Assembly: GCA_947588675.1 (NCBI GenBank)
Contig: CANPYY010000001.1
Coordinates: 62,001 to 126,000, forward strand
Direction: 5' to 3'
Origin: an uncultured Lachnospiraceae bacterium
GTDB lineage: Bacteria; Bacillota; Clostridia; Lachnospirales; Lachnospiraceae
DNA: 64,000 nt
In this document: in pieces, positions 50,840-60,735 of the stretch
Layout: each line of letters starts with the position of its first letter
How positions within the stretch are numbered: the first letter of the stretch is position 1
Translations under genes and position numbers: made by a program
Notes under the pieces: model-generated
Databases searched by the model: none
What the model saw: only the letters and a program-made list of their open reading frames with translations
What the model was told of the DNA's origin: nothing

Positions 50840-52240
50840 TTAAAATATATCCTTTATATTAATGCACCTTACATTTATCCACATCCTGTTTATACGCTCG
50901 TACGCTTCTTCATCAAAATTGTCCATTACGGCGCATCTCTTTATTGTATTAAGGTCAGGATATTGCGCGCCCAGACTGCCGTACTCACTTCCCTTTTTGG
51001 CCCTCACAGTATAATTTTTATCACTGCCGTCTTCTGCAAAAAAGTATGTAAGGTCATAATCTATCGTATCTTCTGTTTCATCTGTACCATAATGCCAGTC
51101 CATATAATCAAATACAGTGTCATCATCTCCGCCGGAAATAACCGACGTATAACCTATATAATACATATTACGCACCACATTATCAGGTCTTGAAATATAA
51201 TTTATAAATGCCTGCGCCGCATGTTTTTTCGCTGCATCGCCATCAATTCCATCTTTTAACATAACCCATCCGTCAAACCAGAGATTACCGCACTCATCCG
51301 GTACAATATAATTAAGGTTTACCGAATTTTCGCCCGCAACCTCCATTATATAAGATGCATCGCCTGACCACTGATAGCTTACATCCACCTTTCCCGCCGC
51401 CATATCAGCTTTTCCGCTGTCAGTTTCAAATGAATATGAATTGTCCTTAATATCCTGAAGAATATCTCCTACCCTGTCAACCACCTTTTCATCAGTATCA
51501 TTCATTTCCTCTGCAAGCCGCTCTGAATAATCAGGCGATGAAATAAATTTTTCAGACCTCAGCATATCTGCTTTAAGAATTGCAAGAGCGGCAAAATACG
51601 AATCCCTTACATCATTTTTAACAGTCACCGTCCTGTAATAATCGCGGTCCCTTAATATATCCCAGTGTCTTGCATCCTCCGCTTTTACCTTTGCGGTGTT
51701 AAACACAATACCTGTCGTTCCCCACATGTAACCTGCAAAATAACGGCTCCAGGGTTCGCCGCCTACTTTATTTTCCTCAAATACATTTTTAATATACGGC
51801 GAAAGACCTCGTGCATAATAATTATTCTCATCATAAACATCAAAAAATTCATCTGAAAATTCTTCAAGCTTACCTTCATTTTTAAGTTTCATCATCATAT
51901 ATTCCGAAGGGCATACAAGATCAAACTTATCCCCTATCGTAAGCTGGTTATACATATCCTCATTCGTACCAAAACAGGAATAATATACTTTTACTTTTAC
52001 ATTATATTTTTCATAATACCAGTCTTCAAATTCCTTATACATGGGTTCTTCGCCCATTATCACCTCATGCCCGTCAATATCTATTGCCTCGTCGTCATCC
52101 CAGTTTCCTTCGTCTATAAACTCCTCCCAGTTACAAACCCTTAAAATCACCTCATCCCCGTCTGAAGATGCGCATCCTGCAAGCAGACACGCTATGACGG
52201 CAACGGGAAACCACTTTAAAAATGTAATGAATCTATACAT
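50840..52240 (-). CDS. potD: Spermidine/putrescine ABC transporter substrate-binding lipoprotein
   Basis: Lipobox LAGC; LRVCNWEEFID, DLVCPSEYMMMKLKNEGKLEEF, WGTTGIVFNT, YQWSGDASYIM. Confidence 0.92.
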   Translation of the reverse strand: MYRFITFLKWFPVAVIACLLAGCASSDGDEVILRVCNWEEFIDEGNWDDDEAIDIDGHEVIMGEEPMYKEFEDWYYEKYNVKVKVYYSCFGTNEDMYNQLTIGDKFDLVCPSEYMMMKLKNEGKLEEFSDEFFDVYDENNYYARGLSPYIKNVFEENKVGGEPWSRYFAGYMWGTTGIVFNTAKVKAEDARHWDILRDRDYYRTVTVKNDVRDSYFAALAILKADMLRSEKFISSPDYSERLAEEMNDTDEKVVDRVGDILQDIKDNSYSFETDSGKADMAAGKVDVSYQWSGDASYIMEVAGENSVNLNYIVPDECGNLWFDGWVMLKDGIDGDAAKKHAAQAFINYISRPDNVVRNMYYIGYTSVISGGDDDTVFDYMDWHYGTDETEDTIDYDLTYFFAEDGSDKNYTVRAKKGSEYGSLGAQYPDLNTIKRCAVMDNFDEEAYERINRMWINVRCINIKDIF

Positions 52241-53024
52241 TTTTCCTCTCCTTTCCCGTACCTATATTCATACACAGTACAATCAGCGCAATTGCTATAA
52301 ATATAATCGTGGACAATGCCCATAAGGCAGTCTTTATCTCTGTCTGCGCCCCTCTGGTAGCATTTACAACATATGTGCTTATCGTATCAAAGGTCGCAGG
52401 CTTAGTATATGTCGTTATAAAATAATCATCAAGCGAAAGCGTCACGGCCATTGCAAATCCTGAAAGTATTCCGGACGCCAACTGCGGAAGCACAATCTTC
52501 CTTAATGCCGTAAACGGAGTCGCCCCCATATCTAAAGCAGCCTCATAAAGAGACTCATCCATCTGCTTCAGTTTAGGAATGACCGACATATATACAAACG
52601 GTACGGCCAGCACTACGTGTCCTATTATAAGAGGTACAAATGTTTCTTTTCTCATATTCATAACTACAATAAGACATATACAAACCGCAAATCCCGTAAC
52701 TACATCAGCATTTACCACAGGAATCTGGTTAGCTTCATCTATAAAGGTTTTTATTCCCCTCTTTGAATAAAATGCCCCAATGGCTCCGCTTGTACCAAGA
52801 ATAACGGATATCACGGCCGTTACAATGGCAAGTCCAAATGTTCCCGCAATCATGTTTCTAAGTTCCGGGGTAGTAAATAGCGTTTTATAATTGTCCAGTG
52901 AAAAGGCGCGTATTATACCCATGCTTTCTGAATCCGTAAAACTGTACACCGCGAGCAGAAATACAGGCATATACAAAAACATCAGAACTAATATAAGAAA
53001 AAAAACATAACTTATACGTTTCAT
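52233..53024 (-). CDS. potC: Spermidine/putrescine ABC transporter permease PotC
   Basis: PotC-like permease with EAALDMGATPFTALRKIVLPQLASGILSGFAMAVTLSLDDYFIT. Confidence 0.93.
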   Translation of the reverse strand: MKRISYVFFLILVLMFLYMPVFLLAVYSFTDSESMGIIRAFSLDNYKTLFTTPELRNMIAGTFGLAIVTAVISVILGTSGAIGAFYSKRGIKTFIDEANQIPVVNADVVTGFAVCICLIVVMNMRKETFVPLIIGHVVLAVPFVYMSVIPKLKQMDESLYEAALDMGATPFTALRKIVLPQLASGILSGFAMAVTLSLDDYFITTYTKPATFDTISTYVVNATRGAQTEIKTALWALSTIIFIAIALIVLCMNIGTGKERKNV

Positions 53025-53818
53025 AATATTGCCCTCCCTTTTCCTGCGTTACCATCCGCAAATCTGTCGGTTACAAAATTCGCCGCCAATATGATAAATA
53101 GCAATATTATTGAAATCATTGAACCGTTATGCCAGTCATACGCGCTAAAATAACTGCCTATAAGACTGCCCATTATAAACGTGCTGTTATATAGCATATC
53201 CAATATAACATAGTTAGTCATTGCCGGAAGAAATACCATCATAACGCCGCTGATAATACCCGGTACAGACAACGGAAGCGTTATCCTGAAAAACACTTTC
53301 ACCGAATCTGCCCCAAGGTCCTGCGCCGCCTCTGAAAATGTATTGTCAATCTTGGTTATCGTAGTATATAACGGCAGTATCATAAACGGAAGGAAATCAT
53401 ATGTCATACCAATTATTGTATTTATAAACGGATAATATGCTATATTTCCCTCAATAGCGGTAAGTACCTCCTTTAACGCAGTAATCCTGAGCGTAAAATT
53501 AATCCACATAGGCGTGATAAACAGCAAAAGCAGCACATTGTTTTTTCTTATTCCGCCTTTGGCAAGTATATACGCTACGGGATACGCCAGCAAAAGACAC
53601 ACAACCGTAACGGTAAACGCTATAGCTATACTGTATAAAAGCGTTCCGATTGCATAACCTGACGAAAAAAACGCAGACAGGTTATTAAGCGTAAACTCTC
53701 CTTCGCCATTCGTTACTGCATAATAAAATATAACAATCACCGGCAGGACGACAAAAAATATAAGAAATATGCAATAGGGAATACAAAGGTACCGTCTTGA
53801 AAAATATTTTTTCATCAC
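53021..53818 (-). CDS. potB: Spermidine/putrescine ABC transporter permease PotB
   Basis: [45 protein letters not shown]; 4-nt overlaps with potA and potC. Confidence 0.93.
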   Translation of the reverse strand: MMKKYFSRRYLCIPYCIFLIFFVVLPVIVIFYYAVTNGEGEFTLNNLSAFFSSGYAIGTLLYSIAIAFTVTVVCLLLAYPVAYILAKGGIRKNNVLLLLFITPMWINFTLRITALKEVLTAIEGNIAYYPFINTIIGMTYDFLPFMILPLYTTITKIDNTFSEAAQDLGADSVKVFFRITLPLSVPGIISGVMMVFLPAMTNYVILDMLYNSTFIMGSLIGSYFSAYDWHNGSMISIILLFIILAANFVTDRFADGNAGKGRAIL

Positions 53819-55257
53819 TGCACCTCCGAATCCATGCGCATAAGCTTTATTAATTTCTTTGGAATAACAATACTTACATAGTCATTTTCATTCCACAGGT
53901 ATTCGTCATTAAGTATATATTCATACCCGTTTTTCGTCTTAATAATATAATTGTAATGGTCCCCCTTATAAATAAGCGAAAAAATGTTTCCGCGCACACC
54001 GCCTTCATTTTCGTCATCGCTCATTCTTATACCATTAAAAGGAATCTCAACTATTACCTCAGTTCCTGCATAATCTATATAATTACCTGATGAATCCATA
54101 AGGTTTCCATTATCATCAACAGACGAATCAGGATATAGCATTGTCAAATCGCACTCAAATTCACCATCAGCAAACATAACCGTACCCTTTTTCGTAAGCA
54201 CCCCTTTAAAACTGTTTACATTCTTTCCGCGCTTCATGCAATGTATTGAATCCGGGTCAAGGATTATACCTGCCTTATCACCTACCTTTGCCGCACGTGT
54301 ACGCTGCACGACAATCTCATTTTTACCTGACTGCAGCGTAATCTCATAGTGTATTCCTTTAAATATAACAGAAATTACTTCACCCTTTACCATACCATCA
54401 TCATAAGGAACCATAACAATATCCTCCGGCCTTACGACAACGTCTACCCTGGTTCCCTTCTCAATATCATCCAGACATTCAAACTCCGTCCCCAAAAACT
54501 CTACTTTCATATTTCCCTTCATGACGCCGTTAAACAAATTACTTTCTCCAATAAAATCTGCAACAAACGCATTGTTCGGCTCGTTATATATCTCCTCCGG
54601 GGTTCCTATCTGTTGTATAGTCCCATCTGCCATAACCACAACTTTATCGGACATCGTAAGAGCTTCTTCCTGGTCATGCGTAACATATATGAAGGTAATC
54701 CCTATATTCTCATGCATATGTTTAAGTTCTATCTGCATTTCTTTTCTCATTTTCATATCAAGCGCACCTAAAGGTTCGTCAAGCAGAAGTATTTCAGGTT
54801 CATTTACGATTGCCCGCGCAATTGCAATCCTCTGCTGCTGTCCTCCTGACAAAGTATGTATTTTTCTTTTTTCAAAGCCCTCCATATCTACTATATCAAG
54901 CACCCTTCCGACCTTTTCTTCAATCTCGGGTCTGGAAAGCTTTTTAAGGTTAAGCCCGAAAGCAATATTGTTATATACATTCAGATGCGGAAAAAGCGCA
55001 TATCGTTGAAATACTGTATTTACCGGTCTGAGATATGGCGGAACTTTACTGATATCCTTGCCTTTAAAAAGTATACTGCCCTCTGTAGGAGTCTCAAATC
55101 CTGCTATCATTCTCAGGGTAGTAGTTTTACCGCAGCCCGAAGGTCCCAGAAGTGTTACAAATTCTCCCTTCTTTACGGTCAGATTAATATCACGCACAAT
55201 ATAATCCCTGGCATTAAAACTTTTCCCTACCCCTTTAAGTTCTATAATATTATCCAT
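53815..55257 (-). CDS. potA: Spermidine/putrescine ABC transporter ATPase PotA, extended C-terminus
   Basis: [52 protein letters not shown]; 480 aa, with an extra C-terminal TOBE-like segment. Confidence 0.92.
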   Translation of the reverse strand: MDNIIELKGVGKSFNARDYIVRDINLTVKKGEFVTLLGPSGCGKTTTLRMIAGFETPTEGSILFKGKDISKVPPYLRPVNTVFQRYALFPHLNVYNNIAFGLNLKKLSRPEIEEKVGRVLDIVDMEGFEKRKIHTLSGGQQQRIAIARAIVNEPEILLLDEPLGALDMKMRKEMQIELKHMHENIGITFIYVTHDQEEALTMSDKVVVMADGTIQQIGTPEEIYNEPNNAFVADFIGESNLFNGVMKGNMKVEFLGTEFECLDDIEKGTRVDVVVRPEDIVMVPYDDGMVKGEVISVIFKGIHYEITLQSGKNEIVVQRTRAAKVGDKAGIILDPDSIHCMKRGKNVNSFKGVLTKKGTVMFADGEFECDLTMLYPDSSVDDNGNLMDSSGNYIDYAGTEVIVEIPFNGIRMSDDENEGGVRGNIFSLIYKGDHYNYIIKTKNGYEYILNDEYLWNENDYVSIVIPKKLIKLMRMDSEVQ

Positions 55258-55260
55258 ATC

Positions 55261-56304
55261 TTACACCTCGCATCGTTTATTTTTATAAGCGCTGATAATA
55301 TAATTGACTAAGACAACTCCTCCGCAAAGCAGCATACATGAGTAAAAAGAAATGCCCCTGCTAAGAAGCTCTATATTTACTATATCTCCGCTGTAAAGCG
55401 GCTTAAAACCGTCTATATACAGATAATCTGCCACGCCTACAGCTCCCGGTATGGGAACGGCATTGGAGCCCAACAGCACAAGCGACTGGGTTACTATCAC
55501 TGACAAAGCATTTCCTGCCTGTCCTCCCGCTCCCATATATACGCAAAGCGTAATGCAAACCTGTATAAACCTCTGCAGTATATTAAATAAAAATACTTTT
55601 AAAACAACATCTGCATGTCCTTTAACACTCTGACAGCACGCCTTATATTCCTTAGAAAGATTTTTAAGTTTATCCTGTTTTGCCTCAATATTTTTTATAA
55701 TGTGGAGCTTAGAAAGAAGCTTTAAAAAAGCATCAGATATTTTGTATAACACCTGTTCCATATATACAAGCATAAGAAAAACCGCAACACATATACTCTG
55801 TATCAACAGTCCTGTTATTATAAGAAGCTTTGAAAAATTATTAAAATCTGCAAAAACCCCGGGTTTTATCAAAATACATATTAAACATAAAGCAATAATT
55901 GATATAGTGTACATAGTAATATTTATCAAAAGCGCCATTGCAGTAACGGATGCTGAAATTCCATCTTTTATCATAAGATATGCCGAAGCCGGCTGTCCTC
56001 CCGTAGCGGAAGGCGTTATAGCGGAAAAATAAAGGTTTGCAGAGGAATATACAAAGCTCCTCCTTACACTCTTTCTATAACCCAAAAAAGCCGTTATATA
56101 GCGAATGCTCAAACCCTCAAGCATTATATAACATACCATACATAAAAAAGCTGCCGTTATCCATCTTATGTCGGCTTTACTGACATATGCAACAAATCCT
56201 CCAAAGGAAAAATTATCACTTTGGGCAGTCAACGCATACACCGTAAGTATTACAAGAAGTATAAATACTGCACACCATACCAGTTTTTTTCTATCCATTT
56301 TCAC
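55261..56304 (-). CDS. LPG-synthase-TM/flippase-like (UPF0104) membrane protein
   Basis: VYSSANLYFSAITPSATGGQPASAYLMIKDGIS and GSNAVPIPGAVGVADYLYI are typical of this family. Confidence 0.82.
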   Translation of the reverse strand: MKMDRKKLVWCAVFILLVILTVYALTAQSDNFSFGGFVAYVSKADIRWITAAFLCMVCYIMLEGLSIRYITAFLGYRKSVRRSFVYSSANLYFSAITPSATGGQPASAYLMIKDGISASVTAMALLINITMYTISIIALCLICILIKPGVFADFNNFSKLLIITGLLIQSICVAVFLMLVYMEQVLYKISDAFLKLLSKLHIIKNIEAKQDKLKNLSKEYKACCQSVKGHADVVLKVFLFNILQRFIQVCITLCVYMGAGGQAGNALSVIVTQSLVLLGSNAVPIPGAVGVADYLYIDGFKPLYSGDIVNIELLSRGISFYSCMLLCGGVVLVNYIISAYKNKRCEV

Positions 56305-56314
56305 CGCCCAATTT

Positions 56315-57280
56315 CTATTTTATAAGCAGCAAATACACAATACCCATTGATATTACTATCTGGATAATAGCAAACCTGAAAACCGTCTGTGTATTTGACC
56401 AGCCCATAACCTTTCTTACATGGTCATGAAGCGGAGTTCTTATATTTTTAAGAATATGAATCTTACAAAATCTCAAAAGAGCCACCTTAATAAGTCCAAG
56501 TCCGCCGTCCAGAATAAGGACTAGCGCCGCCGGTATATACAGCAGCGGACTGTCAGATTTTAAAATCATAACGCCTATAAAAAGCCCCATTGCCCTCGAA
56601 CCGGCATCGCCCATAAGCAGTTTGCTGGGAGTTGCATTATACCAGAGATATCCAAGTATACATACCGAGAACATAAGTATCATATAGGATGTCTGTCCGC
56701 CCGTACCCGATATACGGTTAATAATATATATAGTAATAAGGGTAATTATCGTTAGCGTTCCCGACAAACCATCCACACCGTCAGAACAGTTGGTTACATT
56801 GATAGACGCCCATATAAGCACTACTATCAGTATTCCAAAAATCACTGCGGGAATAGTAACATCCATATGTAAAAGCGCAATCGTTATGGTATTATCGTTA
56901 TATTTCAAATATGTCAACGCTACTACAACGGCTATAATCAAATCCAGCAGTCCCTTTTTATATTCACCCCAGGGAGCCTTTGCGGCATCGTCCAGAAATC
57001 CTGTCATCATAGCCGCAAATAACAGAATAAGGTATACTGCTATTTCTGTATTTATTTCCGCAAATAAAAGCGCAGACGCCAGAAATACAAGTACAAATAT
57101 GAATCCTGCCCCTCTGGGTTTGCCGGCCGACAATTTTCCATCATGCGCATACTCCCGTCCTGCATCCTTAGGCAAAAACTGCTTAAATTTCCCGATAAAG
57201 AAACATGTAGCCAAAAATGCAAACATTATTCCTATAAACGCTACTAAAGGAATGGTTCCTCCTGAAATATAACTAAACAA
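56315..57280 (-). CDS. MraY-like phospho-N-acetylmuramoyl-pentapeptide-transferase / PNPT-family enzyme
   Basis: GKPRGAGFIFVL, GFLDDAAKAPWG, NVTNCSDGVDGLSGTL, PSKLLMGDAGSRAMG, TPLHDHVRKVMGWS. Confidence 0.82.
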   Translation of the reverse strand: MFSYISGGTIPLVAFIGIMFAFLATCFFIGKFKQFLPKDAGREYAHDGKLSAGKPRGAGFIFVLVFLASALLFAEINTEIAVYLILLFAAMMTGFLDDAAKAPWGEYKKGLLDLIIAVVVALTYLKYNDNTITIALLHMDVTIPAVIFGILIVVLIWASINVTNCSDGVDGLSGTLTIITLITIYIINRISGTGGQTSYMILMFSVCILGYLWYNATPSKLLMGDAGSRAMGLFIGVMILKSDSPLLYIPAALVLILDGGLGLIKVALLRFCKIHILKNIRTPLHDHVRKVMGWSNTQTVFRFAIIQIVISMGIVYLLLIK

Positions 57281-57455
57281 TATCTTAGGTCCTCTCTCTT
57301 ATTTATTAGGTATCAATGCAATCCGTCTGCTGCGGCACGAGCTGTCTATCATTTTATATACCCTTATTTATACTATATCCTAATTGATTACTTGTAAATA
57401 TATTTTTTTATTTTTTCAAATATTACTTGTTTCAGAAAATTTCCTGACCACAAAA

Positions 57456-57493
57456 ACGGAACCTTCGCTGAATATTATCAGCAAAGGTTCCGT
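57456..57493 (-). terminator. Intrinsic terminator downstream of the 57525 gene
   Basis: Minus strand ACGGAACCTTTGCTGATAATATTCAGCGAAGGTTCCGTTTTTG. Confidence 0.85.
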
Positions 57494-57524
57494 AAATCTT
57501 AAAGTTTTTCAATAAACTTTTTAA

Positions 57525-59573
57525 TTATTCCGCAACAGGATTCTCCTCAAAGAATTTTATTGACTTAATTTTAAGTGTTTTTGCAGCAGAATCATTAAAG
57601 TCAACATTTACAATCTTTATACCTTTAATGCAATTGCCGCTATAGTCAGCTCCGGCCTCATATGTAACAGTAGTTTCCTCTGTTGCTGCTGCAAGGTCGG
57701 TAGACTGATGCTGTCCTGTCGCATTCTGACCTTTTCCATCAGTCATCGTATCATCAAACAGATATGCCTGAAGTGCTTTAGCTCCTGTGTATGTAATCTG
57801 CGCATATTTATATGTCTTATCAGCAGGCGCCTTAAATACAATTCCACCAAACTGATTCAATGTAAGGTCAAGCGCATCGTCAGCATACGATGTTGAAACT
57901 CCACCCTGACTTTCATCCTTTATATAGGAATCCTCGCTGCTAAGATCAACTGCATCTCCTGCTACCTCAGCCCCCGGTTCATCCTTTGATACAACAACTT
58001 TCGTAACCGTAATATTAAGTGTATCTCCATAATTCAATCCTTTAATATGGAAACAGTTCGCTGTCGTTTCCGAACTATCTGCAGATTCGTTTGGTATATT
58101 TTTATTTGCAACAAACGTATATGTGGTTCCGAACAAAGCAGGATTCTGAATATCTGACCATCTCTTATTTGCTGTATCTGCAAGCCATATTCTCATTCCT
58201 GCGTCAGCTTCACCAAAAACGGTAACTTTTACTTCTTCACCGTCTGCAATGTCCATTCCAAGCGGAATTGCAATGATTTCACAACCTGTTCCGGTTACTG
58301 TTCCGTCTTCATTAGTCGTAACTTCTCCTGCGCCATATGGCTTTGTTGCTCCTGAAATATCAATTCCGGGAGTGTCAGGATCCATTGTAGGCGGAGTTTC
58401 AATTGCTTTATCAGTAATAAAGTAAATGTTTTTAATTGAAAGACCATTGATATATCCTACAGTACCGCCGCTAAAGATATATTTCAGAGTAAGGTGTGTA
58501 AATGTAGCGGCTACATCATCCTGACTTGTTCCTGCCTTAAACTTAAATTCAACATCAAATGCTTTTGTGTCAGGGTCTGCATTAATCGCCATCTGGTTAT
58601 ATGTTGCCTTAGACTGAATGGATTCACCATCCTGACCTTCCAGAACAGTACCATCTTCTTCTTTTACACAAGGATATCCAAGCGCGGGATCTATAGCCAG
58701 ATTTTCATCAATCTCATTCAGAAGCATAACAGGAGTACATCCGCCGCTGGTTGGAGTACCAAGCCAGAACCTGAATCCGCTGTCGCCGTAATTGTATCCC
58801 TGAACCCTGAATGTTACTATATCGCCTGTTTTGATACTTCCTGCAATCTCAGGTGGCAGAGCCCATGAACCCTGGCTGTTATCAGCAGAACTGGTGTCAT
58901 TTATCTCTACTCTCTGTTTCTCTGCATTGTATCCGCCTGAACCGCTTGCTGATACGTATGTAGATACATCAATTGCATAACCGTTTTCAGGTACTTCAAA
59001 GTTATATTCCTTATCATCCGGAAGCGGCGTAGGTGATGCCGTAGGCACCGGTGAAGGCGTACGTGTAGGTCTTACCGTAGGCGTTGCCGTAGGTTCACCC
59101 GGTGCGGCAGTATTGTCTGCATCACCGCCCGGCTGTGTTGGAGCAACTGTCTGCTGCGGTGCAGAACTTCCCTGTACTGCGCCGCCATTAGCTGTAGGCG
59201 ATGCAACAGGTGCCTGCTGACCTGCTGCTTTTACAGTTACCGTACATGTAAGCTTTTTCTTTGTCTTTCCAAGCTTATATACGGCTGTAATCTTTGCTTT
59301 ACCCTCTGAAACACCCTGTACTACAGCAGATGCCTTTTTACCTTTTGCAACCTTCTTAGTAATCTTTGCTACTGCTTTTTTACTCGTTTTCCAAGTAACT
59401 TTTGCTTTCTTTTTAGCATTTTTCACCTTAATGGTAACAGTTTTACCCACTTCAACTGAAGCTTTTTTCTTAAGCTTCGGTTTCTTTGCAGCATCGGCCG
59501 AACCTGCCGGTGCAAGAGTTACAACCATAGCTGCGCAGAGTATCGCTGCAATGCTTTTTTTAATAACTCGCAT
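57525..59573 (-). CDS. Secreted multi-module protein: Lys-rich Ig-like domain, Pro/Thr linker, about three beta-sandwich/CBM-like modules
   Basis: Signal MRVIKKSIAAILCAAMVVTLAPAGSADA; N-terminal domain nearly parallel to the 15565-17538 protein; downstream modules contain GFRFWLGTPTSGG, GMRIWLADTANKR, IKGIKIVNVDF. Confidence 0.7.
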   Translation of the reverse strand: MRVIKKSIAAILCAAMVVTLAPAGSADAAKKPKLKKKASVEVGKTVTIKVKNAKKKAKVTWKTSKKAVAKITKKVAKGKKASAVVQGVSEGKAKITAVYKLGKTKKKLTCTVTVKAAGQQAPVASPTANGGAVQGSSAPQQTVAPTQPGGDADNTAAPGEPTATPTVRPTRTPSPVPTASPTPLPDDKEYNFEVPENGYAIDVSTYVSASGSGGYNAEKQRVEINDTSSADNSQGSWALPPEIAGSIKTGDIVTFRVQGYNYGDSGFRFWLGTPTSGGCTPVMLLNEIDENLAIDPALGYPCVKEEDGTVLEGQDGESIQSKATYNQMAINADPDTKAFDVEFKFKAGTSQDDVAATFTHLTLKYIFSGGTVGYINGLSIKNIYFITDKAIETPPTMDPDTPGIDISGATKPYGAGEVTTNEDGTVTGTGCEIIAIPLGMDIADGEEVKVTVFGEADAGMRIWLADTANKRWSDIQNPALFGTTYTFVANKNIPNESADSSETTANCFHIKGLNYGDTLNITVTKVVVSKDEPGAEVAGDAVDLSSEDSYIKDESQGGVSTSYADDALDLTLNQFGGIVFKAPADKTYKYAQITYTGAKALQAYLFDDTMTDGKGQNATGQHQSTDLAAATEETTVTYEAGADYSGNCIKGIKIVNVDFNDSAAKTLKIKSIKFFEENPVAE

Positions 59574-59675
59574 ATTTTTCCCTCCTAAAAAATAAAATTA
59601 AATTTTTTACGTTACACGTATTCTTATTATTTCACATTTTCTTTAATATTTCAAGTACTTTTTAATTTTTTATTA

Positions 59676-60557
59676 TTAATCTATTATTTTCCAAAACATA
59701 ATATTATCATTAAACTCAACTTCTAATTTGCCCATATCCCTGAGCCAGGAAAGATAAGAGCGGACCGTACTCCCCACAAGTACATTCTGTTCAAAATTCA
59801 TCGTAAGTTTATATTCTGAAAACAGTCTTTGCAAGAGCATATCAAAATTTACCGGTTTTCGGCATATATCCATAATTTTATCTGCCGTTTCAAACACCTT
59901 ATCCATATTATACTGTGCAAGCTCCGTTATATCTTCGCAAGCCGCCGCATGGGAAGGAATAAACATTTTTGCTTTCATTTCCTTTACCCTCTCAAGGGTT
60001 TTTATATATGCAGCCACATCATACAGAAAACTTATCTGATATTTTTCAAGCGTTTCGCGGCTTACAAGGCAGTCGGCAAGATACACTATATCATCCGGGG
60101 TCCTGAAACCTGCCATATCCAGAAAATGTCCCGGAAGTTCAATAATTTCAAACCCTTCAGGCAGAACCTCCCCGCTTAAATATTCCGCCCTGCTTTCCTG
60201 CGCAAGCAAAAATTTATGCCTTAAATCCTTACAGGGATATCCTCCATATAAAAATGACGGCGACAAAAACGTATGGTTTGTGAACCCGCAGTTAAGCGCG
60301 GGCGCATATATTCTGCAGCCTGTCTGTTCCTGAAGATATTTATTGCCTCCTATATGGTCGGCGTTGGAATGCGTATTGTATATCGCAATCAGTTTCCATC
60401 CTTTGCTATCCAGCGTCTTTTTTATTTTTTTACCTGCATCTCTGTTATTTCCACTGTCTATCAGACATACATCTGTATCATTCAACCTTACCAGCCCTAC
60501 TTTGGCAGGGCTCTGAAAATAATAACTTTTTTCCGACACCTGTATAAGTTCATACAT
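59676..60557 (-). CDS. MBL-fold metallo-hydrolase
   Basis: NTHSNADHIGGNKYL, ELPGHFLDMAGF, YLADCLVS, FIPSHAA. Confidence 0.88.
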   Translation of the reverse strand: MYELIQVSEKSYYFQSPAKVGLVRLNDTDVCLIDSGNNRDAGKKIKKTLDSKGWKLIAIYNTHSNADHIGGNKYLQEQTGCRIYAPALNCGFTNHTFLSPSFLYGGYPCKDLRHKFLLAQESRAEYLSGEVLPEGFEIIELPGHFLDMAGFRTPDDIVYLADCLVSRETLEKYQISFLYDVAAYIKTLERVKEMKAKMFIPSHAAACEDITELAQYNMDKVFETADKIMDICRKPVNFDMLLQRLFSEYKLTMNFEQNVLVGSTVRSYLSWLRDMGKLEVEFNDNIMFWKIID

Positions 60558-60670
60558 GATTTCCGTTCTCCTTATGTTGTTTTATTGGTTTACATGATTA
60601 TAACACATTTTTTAAATTTTCGTCATCTGCGTCAAAACCTTGTCGTAAACAGCACAAAACTCTATATACA

Positions 60671-60699
60671 TTGATTTTTAATATTATATTATATAATAT
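60671..60699 (+). promoter_or_regulatory. Candidate promoter of the hybrid kinase gene
   Basis: TTGATT - 17 nt - TAATAT (or TATAAT at 60692), overlapping dyad ATATAAT-ATC-ATTATAT at 60691-60707. Confidence 0.45.
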
Positions 60700-60735
60700 C
60701 ATTATATGTACTTTTACCGGTTAAGGAGAAATAGT

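Noticed and set aside
54349-55311. Plus-strand ORFs of 140-162 aa
   Set aside because: Antisense to potA, which has full ABC ATPase motifs; no independent support.
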